Source: Phycisphaeraceae bacterium (lineage in GTDB: Bacteria; Planctomycetota; Phycisphaerae; Phycisphaerales; Phycisphaeraceae). Taken from it: 7,854 nucleotides of DNA. The stretch spans positions 1 through 7,854 of the forward strand of contig JAJDCV010000055.1 of assembly GCA_029260675.1 (NCBI GenBank), given 5' to 3'. Shown piece after piece: positions 1 to 6,690 of the stretch (within the stretch, counting starts at the first letter, position 1; each line of letters opens with the position of its first letter). The notes beneath the pieces were generated by a model, which made no database searches, had not been told where the DNA came from, and saw only the letters and a program-made list of their open reading frames with translations. A program made the position numbers and the translations under genes.

Positions 1-532
1 CGTAATCACCCGCCTCCAACGCCTGGACCAACTCGCTGATCGGCTCTGCCTTCTGCGCCACCGGGTTGAACCAGCTCTTGTAGAGTTGCAGAAAAATCCA
101 CTGCGTCCACTTGTAATACCCCGGGTCGGTCGTCTCCAGGCAGCGGTCCCAGTCGTAGGAAAGCCCAAGCCGTTTGAGCTGACGGGTCATGTTGGTGATG
201 TTTTTGTCGGTCGTGATCTTCGGGTGTACGCCGTGCTCGACCGCGAACTGCTCCGCCGGGAGGCCGAAGGCGTCGTAACCCATCGGGTGCAGCACGTTGT
301 GCCCGGTCATCCGCTTGTAGCGTGAGACAATATCCGTGGCGATGTACCCCAACGGATGCCCGACATGCAGCCCGACCCCCGACGGGTAGGGGAACATGTC
401 CAGCACGTAGAACTTGGGCCGATCAGCATCGAACCGGTCGTCCCCGGGGTTGGGTGCCCGGAACGTGCCCCGGCTCTCCCAGGCGTCCTGCCAGCGCGAT
501 TCGATCGCGGTGTAATCGTAGGTATGCGTCAT
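1..532 (-). CDS. leuS: Leucyl-tRNA synthetase, N-terminal part (partial, runs off the left edge)
   Basis: Class I aminoacyl-tRNA synthetase that charges tRNA-Leu with leucine in the cytoplasm. Only the first 177 residues are in the window. It starts [20 protein letters not shown] and continues with [20 protein letters not shown]. The ATP-binding HIGH-type motif HVGH is at residues 56-59, and the family block [20 protein letters not shown] is at about 82-101. After YKSWFN (151-156) comes [13 protein letters not shown], the start of an insertion I remember from Bacteroidetes and Planctomycetes LeuS proteins; E. coli LeuS lacks it. The ATG at 532 is chosen because the conserved N-terminus begins there. 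No clear Shine-Dalgarno sequence precedes it. The membrane-protein gene upstream on the same strand ends 48 bp away, so co-transcription is plausible. Identity is firm. Confidence 0.97.
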   Translation of the reverse strand, partial: MTHTYDYTAIESRWQDAWESRGTFRAPNPGDDRFDADRPKFYVLDMFPYPSGVGLHVGHPLGYIATDIVSRYKRMTGHNVLHPMGYDAFGLPAEQFAVEHGVHPKITTDKNITNMTRQLKRLGLSYDWDRCLETTDPGYYKWTQWIFLQLYKSWFNPVAQKAEPISELVQALEAGDY

Positions 533-580
533 GATCCGGCTAGGATATTCGCTTGCTATCCCGACCGCCACATGACGTGT

Positions 581-1930
581 TTACCAGTTGGCGTGTTTCG
601 TCGCCTTGGTCGCCCGCTCGACGAGTATCCCGTAGATGATCAGGCCCGTTCCCACCACAGCGTAATGCCAGGCGAAGACCAGCTTCTCCGAGGCAATGTT
701 GTATTTCGCCGAGATCGGGGAAAGCAGGTCCAGTTCCATCACGACCACGAACAACCCCATGCTGAACCAGAACACCAGCGCCCACAGAACCGCAAACCCG
801 CTTTGGTAACACGCCACCCGGATGGATGCCGGCATCATGTTCCGTTTTCGGTGCCAGCCCGCGATCATCCCCGTCAGCCCGGCGATACCCAGCACGACTA
901 ACGCCGTGGTGCCGACCATCATCGTCCCGAGAGCCGATGCCACTATCACCGCTTCGCCCCACCCGCGATCTAATATGTTCATGTGCTCGCTGAGTAAATA
1001 ATCCATTATCACCGCCCCCGCGGCTGCGGATGGGATGGTCACCGCCACCATGGACAAGCTGATGGCCAAGCATTTTTGGTGGCTCGTGTCCGACGACATC
1101 ACTTGGATCCGTTGACCCAACGCCGTCGGCCTCCTGATCGATTGGCAAGACACACGCAGCCAATCACCCAGGCCCTTGACCGTGATGCCCCCCAACCTGG
1201 GTGAACGGTACAACGTCTTATAGATTTCGCGCCCGCACTCCGGGCAATCCAGCCTATGCGAAAGCCCCGCCAACTGATACCCACAGTTTTCACAACGCGC
1301 CGGCCACCGACACATCGCCGGCGATGGTCGGCAGCCCAGCGCTTTGAGTAATACCCACAATGACCAGAAACAACCGGCCGCGACGATCAAACTGATAAGC
1401 GGCACACCGTAATTGATCGGATGTACATTACGGTGGGTCATCCACTGACTCCGTTCAATATAAATCAACGCCACACCCACGACGCCGATCACGGTTGCCG
1501 CGTGTGGGGTCAGCAGCCACAGCCGGCGCAAGGCTCGTTGATGACTGTGTCGAAACTTCTCTTCCCGGGCGCACCACGACATCCCCGCCACCGCCGCCAG
1601 CCAGACACAGGCCTCGATTAACAATATCCCCGCGATCAGCCCCGCCCACTCCGCCGGCTCATCGGTTTCGCGGATCAATTCACCAACGATCTCCATGGTT
1701 TTTGACACGCCACCAACGAACGTCGCGTGTCGACCCTGCGATTCGTATCCGATCAGCAGCAGGATTACCACCACAATCATCACAAGCCCGGTGCAGTGCA
1801 CGATCCACGCACGCCACATCGTCAGGTGGTCCGCCCGCCGTACCGCCATCACCGGCCGGAATAGCGGCACCATCGCCGCATCGACCAGCCCGTACTTGGG
1901 TTCGCTCGGGTTTTCGCTGCTCTGTTTCAC
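581..1930 (-). CDS. Polytopic membrane protein with central zinc ribbon, function unknown
   Basis: I do not recognise a named family. From the GTG at 1930 the protein has about 449 residues and about eight hydrophobic segments, near 43-63, 94-117, 143-159, 174-197, 285-311, 325-358, 369-397 and 418-438. A hydrophilic middle carries a CxxC-x12-CxxC zinc ribbon (Cys213, 216, 229, 232; CENCGYQLAGL ... CPECG). The ribbon therefore lies between two four-helix halves. Short ribbons of this type are frequent in planctomycete membrane proteins; their role is unknown to me. Start choice: the GTG at 1930 follows GGGTGA with a 7-base spacer and a TATACG box (1958-1953) about 23 bases upstream. An in-frame GTG at 1972 (463 residues) lacks a ribosome-binding site, and an ATG at 1873 would still keep all membrane segments. 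The gene lies 48 bp upstream of leuS on the same strand. The reading frame is convincing; the function is open. Confidence 0.8.
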   Translation of the reverse strand: MKQSSENPSEPKYGLVDAAMVPLFRPVMAVRRADHLTMWRAWIVHCTGLVMIVVVILLLIGYESQGRHATFVGGVSKTMEIVGELIRETDEPAEWAGLIAGILLIEACVWLAAVAGMSWCAREEKFRHSHQRALRRLWLLTPHAATVIGVVGVALIYIERSQWMTHRNVHPINYGVPLISLIVAAGCFWSLWVLLKALGCRPSPAMCRWPARCENCGYQLAGLSHRLDCPECGREIYKTLYRSPRLGGITVKGLGDWLRVSCQSIRRPTALGQRIQVMSSDTSHQKCLAISLSMVAVTIPSAAAGAVIMDYLLSEHMNILDRGWGEAVIVASALGTMMVGTTALVVLGIAGLTGMIAGWHRKRNMMPASIRVACYQSGFAVLWALVFWFSMGLFVVVMELDLLSPISAKYNIASEKLVFAWHYAVVGTGLIIYGILVERATKATKHANW

Positions 1931-1999
1931 GCTTGTTTCACCCGTTGGGCCCCGTATAGAGAGGTTGTGCACAGGGTATCAGATCAGGTCTTCGGTCCG

Positions 2000-2027
2000 T
2001 TGCGGCTGGGACTGGTTCTGCTAATCT
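2000..2027 (+). promoter_or_regulatory. Possible sigma-70 promoter of the PfkB-family kinase gene
   Basis: TTGCGG (2000-2005), a 16-base spacer and TAATCT (2022-2027) with an upstream TG (2019-2020) giving an extended -10 pattern. It lies about 55 bases before the kinase start, in the gap between divergent genes. Matches are moderate and transcription has not been shown. Confidence 0.3.
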
Positions 2028-2068
2028 TGCCGGGCTTCATACGGATACGCCGATCCCGCTTGCAGACT

Positions 2069-2074
2069 CAGGAG
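2069..2074 (+). promoter_or_regulatory. Ribosome-binding site of the PfkB-family kinase
   Basis: CAGGAG ends 7 bases before the ATG at 2082. This strong Shine-Dalgarno match fixes the start of the kinase. Confidence 0.8.
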
Positions 2075-2081
2075 CCCGCCG

Positions 2082-3218
2082 ATGACCGACCGCGTCGAAA
2101 CCGCCCGCCAAGCCGCCGCCGGCCTGCGCTCGTTTGCCGCAAGCGCCGGCTCAACGCCCGTCCTCCTGGGTTTCGACGGCTTCGTCGATTCGATCATCCA
2201 GGTCGTCGATACACGCACCGGCGTAGATCAGTACGAACCGATCCCCACGATTGATCGCTTCGGTGCAAGAATCTCCGCCGCCGCCGGGCACAGCTCCAAC
2301 TTCGAGCTGGTCAACACGCTGGACAAGCTAGGCGGTAACGGCCCGATCATGGCCAACGCGCTCGCCGCCGCCGGGGTCGATGTGACCTACATCGGCGCTC
2401 TGGGACACCCCGAGTTGCACCCTGTTTTTCAGGACTTCGCCAAGCACGCCACCGTCCACTCGGTGGCCAACCCCGGGATGACCGATGCCCTGGAGTTCAC
2501 CGATGGCAAGCTGCTGATGGGCAAGTATCAATCCCTGATCGGCCTGGATTACACAGCCATCGAAAACGTGATGGGGGCAGACATCTTTAAGAACATTGTC
2601 ACTCAAAGCCGGCTGATCGGGATGGTCAACTGGACCATGCTCCCGAGGATGGAAACGATCTGGCAAGAGATGCTCGACGCCGACCTGCTTACCGGTGAGC
2701 GCAAACTCATCTTCATCGACCTGGCCGACCCCGCCAAGCGGACGCGCGAAGACATCGCCGGCGTGCTGGGGCTGGTCAGCAAACTCGACGCCCAAGCGGA
2801 TGTGATCCTCGGCCTGAACCTAAGCGAGTCTTCCCAGGTCGCCGATGTGCTGGGTGTCAAGATCGATGGCGACCCCGAAGACGCGATCGAATCCACCTGC
2901 GCCGCGCTGTGCGAGAAGCTGAACATCTACGGCGTCGTGATCCACCCGCGCAAGAGCGCCGCCGCCGCCGTACGATCTGGCGAAGCGGTCCAGACCGGCC
3001 GATACTTCGGGCCCTTCACCGCCAAACCCAAGCTCTCCACCGGTGCCGGCGACAACTTCAACGCCGGCTTCTGCCTCGCCCAACTCGCCGGCTTAGGCGT
3101 CCTTGAATCCGTCTGCACCGGCACCCACACCTCCGGCTTCTACGTCCGCAACGCCCACAGCCCAACCCTCACCGAACTGGCCGACTTCCTCGAAAACCCG
3201 CCCCCATCCGAGGATTGA
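2082..3218 (+). CDS. PfkB/ribokinase-family carbohydrate (or nucleoside) kinase
   Basis: A 378-residue cytoplasmic kinase that should transfer the ATP gamma-phosphate to a sugar or nucleoside hydroxyl. The C-terminal signature GAGDNFNAGF (321-330) holds the anion hole and the catalytic base Asp324. The N-terminal substrate-side glycine motif is GGNGPIMANAL (84-94). NLSE (246-249) fits the family's NxxE motif involved in Mg/phosphate binding. The start differs from classic ribokinase: VLLGFDGFVDSII (27-39) brings two acidic residues where most members have a 'GE/D-x-x-x-D' strand, and the protein is longer than the usual 300-330 residues. I remember similar long 'GFDGF(V/I)D' proteins, annotated only as PfkB-family kinases, in Bacteroidetes and Planctomycetes. 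The substrate cannot be told from sequence. The gene is transcribed away from the membrane-protein gene, has a good ribosome-binding site, and is followed by a structured repeat. Confidence 0.92.
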   Translation: MTDRVETARQAAAGLRSFAASAGSTPVLLGFDGFVDSIIQVVDTRTGVDQYEPIPTIDRFGARISAAAGHSSNFELVNTLDKLGGNGPIMANALAAAGVDVTYIGALGHPELHPVFQDFAKHATVHSVANPGMTDALEFTDGKLLMGKYQSLIGLDYTAIENVMGADIFKNIVTQSRLIGMVNWTMLPRMETIWQEMLDADLLTGERKLIFIDLADPAKRTREDIAGVLGLVSKLDAQADVILGLNLSESSQVADVLGVKIDGDPEDAIESTCAALCEKLNIYGVVIHPRKSAAAAVRSGEAVQTGRYFGPFTAKPKLSTGAGDNFNAGFCLAQLAGLGVLESVCTGTHTSGFYVRNAHSPTLTELADFLENPPPSED

Positions 3219-3252
3219 CCCGCAGCCTTAAAACCCCTCCCGCCTCCGTCCA

Positions 3253-3340
3253 CCGGTTTAGCGGCGGATCGCAGATCCGCGCGTTGACCCAACGGGTCAG
3301 TCAAAACCGGCGATCAGTGATCGCCCGCTAAACAGACCGG
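3253..3340. repeat. Inverted pair of REP-like units forming a cloverleaf-like fold
   Basis: A structured 88-base element between two same-strand genes. The left unit reads ccgGTTTAGCGG (3253-3264), then the palindromic stem GCGGATC-gca-GATCCGC (3264-3280), then cgcgttgaccc. The right unit is its inverted relative: on the minus strand it reads GTTTAGCGG (3333-3325), then the stem formed by GGCGATCA-g-TGATCGCC (3309-3325), then a tail containing ttttgac. The two heads can pair with each other (GTTTAGCG 3256-3263 with CGCTAAAC 3326-3333, plus CCG/CGG at the ends). Between the units TGACCC-aac-GGGTCA (3285-3299) makes a third hairpin, which competes with CGTTG-acc-CAACG (3282-3294). A short conserved head followed by a palindrome, in inverted pairs, resembles REP/BIME elements. 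Only one pair is in the window, so genomic repetition is inferred. Confidence 0.6.
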
Positions 3341-3417
3341 CCGCACTTGTGGGGAGTCGGGCCAACACGATTACCGACAGCTTCCAAACAGGCTATACCG
3401 GGCTCGCAGGGGCCTTG

Positions 3418-3433
3418 CCACGCGTGGTATCAT
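3418..3433 (+). promoter_or_regulatory. Probable dnaB promoter: extended -10 with adjoining palindrome
   Basis: TGgTATCAT (3425-3433) matches an extended -10 box (TGnTATAAT) in 8 of 9 bases when the n is allowed. The perfect 10-bp palindrome CCACGCGTGG (3418-3427) overlaps its upstream edge and could be an operator. No good -35 is seen 17 bases upstream. Transcription would begin near 3440, leaving a leader of about 20 bases before the ATG at 3462. Confidence 0.4.
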
Positions 3434-3445
3434 GGGCCCAATCAC

Positions 3446-3450
3446 GGAGG
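3446..3450 (+). promoter_or_regulatory. dnaB: Ribosome-binding site of dnaB
   Basis: GGAGG lies 11 bases before the ATG at 3462, a slightly long but workable spacing. The in-frame ATG at 3432 lies upstream of this site, has no Shine-Dalgarno sequence of its own and overlaps the -10 box, so 3462 is preferred. Confidence 0.65.
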
Positions 3451-3461
3451 ATGCCCCCCAC

Positions 3462-4874
<1,413 letters not shown>

Positions 4875-4913
4875 GCAGACATTTAATAACCGTCGAACGA
4901 TCGGGTGACACGA

Positions 4914-5198
4914 ATGAAAACGCTCTCCCAGATTGTTTTGCGATCTCTTGAATTCTTCGAATTCACTGAGGAATCCGAGCTCAATCCGGATGTTGCAGTT
5001 AAGCAATTGGAAAGTATCTTTTCAGACATGTCTGGTGCCACGCCACATGAACGTGTCGCACTTGCTCAAGCAGCTTCTGACGAGTTACTTAGGTTGCAAG
5101 CCGAACCTGATGAAGACGGTTACACACCACACAAGAATTTGACCATTGAGCGCAGGCAGTTCTTGGAGTCGATTATTTCGGGTGAAGCATTCAGATAG
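4914..5198 (+). CDS. Small protein of unknown function in an AT-richer segment
   Basis: A 94-residue, probably soluble and mostly helical protein: MKTLSQIVLRSLEFFEFTEE, then LNPDVAVKQLESI (23-35), HERVALAQAASDELLRLQAE (45-64) and RRQFLESIISGEAF (80-93). No signal peptide, membrane segment or cysteine is present. The 'EFFEF...LNPDVAVKQLE' pattern weakly recalls short uncharacterised proteins of planctomycetes; I cannot name a family or job. GGGTGA (4903-4908) is 5 bases before the ATG at 4914 and supports that start; a GTG at 4905 overlaps that site. Hand counts give about 42-52% GC in the lines covering this gene, against 65% in a line of dnaB just upstream, and its codons end in A/T more often. 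It may be a recent arrival or simply weakly expressed. It lies 39 bp after dnaB. Confidence 0.7.
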   Translation: MKTLSQIVLRSLEFFEFTEESELNPDVAVKQLESIFSDMSGATPHERVALAQAASDELLRLQAEPDEDGYTPHKNLTIERRQFLESIISGEAFR

Positions 5199-5219
5199 TA
5201 TTCGGTACTAATCTGACCT

Positions 5220-5248
5220 GTGAATGTTCACGTACATTCCGCTACACT
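5220..5248 (+). promoter_or_regulatory. Inverted repeats and possible -10 box upstream of the nucleotidase
   Basis: GAATGT (5222-5227) and ACATTC (5234-5239) form a 6-bp inverted repeat with a 6-base spacer. A second one, GTGAA-tg-TTCAC (5220-5231), overlaps it. TACACT (5243-5248) resembles a -10 box, 39 bases before the ATG at 5288. No convincing -35 is seen. It could be an operator/promoter for the nucleotidase; this rests on pattern only. Confidence 0.3.
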
Positions 5249-5287
5249 CCCATCTCGACCACACCGAGACGGAGAGTGAATACCCCG

Positions 5288-6310
5288 ATGCAAATCACAC
5301 ACGAACTGAAAACCGCGATCGCGGCGGTCCGGCTGGCGTCGACCGTGACACAGGCGGTGCAGCAGCACCTGGTCACCGCGGACACGCTTGAGAAGAAAGA
5401 CCGCAGCCCCGTGACGGTTGCCGACTACGCCAGTCAGGCCGTGATCTGCAAGGCCCTGGCCGACGCTTTCCCGGATGACCCGATCGTTGGAGAAGAGGAC
5501 GCTAAGGAGCTGCGCGAGCCGGGCAATGCCGGCCTGCTGGACTCGGTCGTAAGCCACGCCACCAAGGCCCTGGGCTCGGCGACGAAGCACGACGTGCTTG
5601 ACTGGATCGACCACGGCGGCGCGGTGCCGGACGGGCATACTCAGCGCTACTGGACACTCGACCCGATCGACGGGACCAAGGGGTTTCTGCGGGCCGAACA
5701 ATACGCGATCGCCCTGGCGTTGATCGAGGACGGCCGGGTTGTGCTGGGTGTTTTAGGCTGCCCGAACCTGCATGCGGATCACGGCGGGAGGTCAGGCGAA
5801 TCGGGGGCCGCGGGGAGCCTGGGTGAATCGGGGGTGCTGATGGCCGCCCTGCTTGGGCGGGGTGCGGTTTCACTGCCGTTGAACACCGCGACGGATGAAG
5901 GCTCGCCGGTCCGAGTCAGTGCCGTAGACGACACATCCAAGGCAAGGTTCTGCGAATCGGTCGAGTCAGGCCACAGCAACCAGAGCGACTCCGCGAGGGT
6001 CGCCGACGCTTTGGGGATCACCGCCGAGCCGGTCCGCATGGACAGCCAGGCCAAGTACGCCGCCGTGGCAAGGGGTGAGGCGTCGATCTACCTGAGGCTG
6101 CCGACCAGTTCCGAATACCGCGAGAAGATCTGGGACCACGCCGGCGGGTCGATCGTGGTTCAGGAGGCCGGGGGCACCGTCACCGACGCGTTCGGCAAGC
6201 CCCTGGACTTCACCCACGGCCGAAAGCTCGAACACAACCGCGGCGTCATCGCCACCAATGGCCTGATCCACGATCAGGTGGTGAAGGCGGTTGGGGAAGT
6301 AATCGGGTAA
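5288..6310 (+). CDS. 3'(2'),5'-bisphosphate nucleotidase, HAL2/SAL1 type (inositol monophosphatase superfamily)
   Basis: Hydrolyses PAP (adenosine 3',5'-bisphosphate) to AMP and phosphate, removing the by-product of sulfate assimilation and sulfotransferases; CysQ is the enterobacterial counterpart. From the ATG at 5288 it has 340 residues. Metal and catalytic motifs are intact: SPVTVADYASQAVI (40-53), VGEED (67-71), LDPIDGTKGFLR (124-135) and IWDHAGG (281-287). MDSQAKYAAVARGEASIYLR (251-270) is typical of HAL2/SAL1 proteins and favours PAP over inositol phosphate as substrate. A Gly/Ser-rich stretch at about 163-182 contains a repeated GESG from a 10-base direct repeat (GAATCGGGGG at 5798 and 5825), probably a flexible loop. 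An in-frame GTG at 5276 sits directly on the GGAGAG ribosome-binding site (5271-5276), so the ATG at 5288 is preferred. The gene is flanked by an inverted repeat upstream and a long stem-loop downstream. Confidence 0.92.
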   Translation: MQITHELKTAIAAVRLASTVTQAVQQHLVTADTLEKKDRSPVTVADYASQAVICKALADAFPDDPIVGEEDAKELREPGNAGLLDSVVSHATKALGSATKHDVLDWIDHGGAVPDGHTQRYWTLDPIDGTKGFLRAEQYAIALALIEDGRVVLGVLGCPNLHADHGGRSGESGAAGSLGESGVLMAALLGRGAVSLPLNTATDEGSPVRVSAVDDTSKARFCESVESGHSNQSDSARVADALGITAEPVRMDSQAKYAAVARGEASIYLRLPTSSEYREKIWDHAGGSIVVQEAGGTVTDAFGKPLDFTHGRKLEHNRGVIATNGLIHDQVVKAVGEVIG

Positions 6311-6311
6311 T

Positions 6312-6396
6312 CACCGCCACGATGGAATCCACCACACAAGAATGCCACGCCTATCGGACGTGGGGTTGTGGTGTCTTGGAAACGAATGTGGCGGTG
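6312..6396. terminator. Long nested stem-loop between convergent genes, possible bidirectional transcription end
   Basis: The outer arms CACCGCCAC (6312-6320) and GTGGCGGTG (6388-6396) pair perfectly over 9 bp. Inside them CACCAC (6330-6335) pairs with GTGGTG (6368-6373), and the tip has CCACG (6345-6349) with CGTGG (6359-6363). It starts one base after the nucleotidase stop and ends 10 bases before the stop of the opposite gene. There is no T-run, so a classical intrinsic terminator is not shown; mRNA 3'-end protection is an alternative. Confidence 0.5.
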
Positions 6397-6406
6397 GAGC
6401 GTTGAG

Positions 6407-6619
6407 CTAAGCCGTCACGTCCAGTGCCTGGCCCTTGTGGGGCTCGAGGTTACCCAGGGCCTGCTGCTGGAAATCCGCAGCCGCCTGGAGCAGTGAGATA
6501 GCTGCGTCACCCTGGGCCTTCGCCGCGTCGAGCGTCTTGACGGCGACCCGGGTGCCGACCTCCTGCGCCAGTTGTGCCTGGGCGAGGCTGGATGCGGCTG
6601 CGGGGGTGATGCTGGACAT
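6407..6619 (-). CDS. YjfB-like small putative motility protein
   Basis: A 70-residue Ala/Gln-rich helical protein: MSSITPAAASSLAQAQLAQE, then VAVKTLDAAKAQGDAAISLL (24-43), ending NLEPHKGQALDVTA (57-70). The layout fits the YjfB family (Bacillus YjfB and relatives): an N-terminal Ala/Ser-Gln helix, a 'VxVxxLDxAKxQG' core and a tail like 'xPHLGQNIDI'. Those proteins are called putative motility proteins because they occur with flagellar genes; their molecular role is not established. The start at ATG 6619 gives the usual family length. The frame can be extended upstream to a TTG at 6697, but that part looks non-conserved and overlaps the neighbouring repeat. No Shine-Dalgarno sequence is visible; the base pairs just before the ATG form a palindrome. 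No flagellar gene lies in the window. It is convergent with the nucleotidase gene. Confidence 0.72.
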   Translation of the reverse strand: MSSITPAAASSLAQAQLAQEVGTRVAVKTLDAAKAQGDAAISLLQAAADFQQQALGNLEPHKGQALDVTA

Positions 6620-6621
6620 GC

Positions 6622-6634
6622 CCGATATATCGGC
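6622..6634 (-). promoter_or_regulatory. Palindrome with a FliA-like -10 match just before the YjfB-like gene
   Basis: CCGATATATCGG (6622-6633) is a perfect 12-bp palindrome ending two bases before the ATG. On the minus strand GCCGATAT (6634-6627) matches 7 of 8 bases of the flagellar sigma-28 -10 box GCCGATAA. Transcription from it would start almost at the ATG, giving a leaderless message. A matching TAAA -35 box is not seen, so this is tentative. Confidence 0.3.
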
Positions 6635-6690
6635 CAACTCGTCGCGGGCGTTGAATCTGGGAGCCTCTGAGACACTTGCCAAGCCCGTCT

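Noticed and set aside
540..1163. Long second open frame inside the membrane-protein gene on the same strand
   Set aside because: It overlaps a frame with clear membrane segments and a zinc ribbon, has no recognisable domain, and is rich in Arg/Gly/Asp as expected for a shifted reading of GC-rich coding DNA.
2328..2795. Antisense open frame within the kinase gene
   Set aside because: It is opposite conserved PfkB sequence, and its product has no family pattern. Long antisense frames are expected at this GC content.
3253..3340. tRNA gene, because of the 88-base cloverleaf-like fold
   Set aside because: There is no GGTTCRA-type T-loop, no 7-bp anticodon arm with a 7-base loop and no acceptor stem of tRNA form. 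The symmetry between the two halves explains the fold better.
3432..3461. Upstream ATG as the dnaB start (10 residues longer)
   Set aside because: It overlaps the -10 box and precedes the only Shine-Dalgarno sequence. The added residues are not typical of DnaB.
5222..5239. LexA/SOS box
   Set aside because: The dyad GAATGT...ACATTC fits neither CTGT-N8-ACAG nor GAAC-N4-GTTC.
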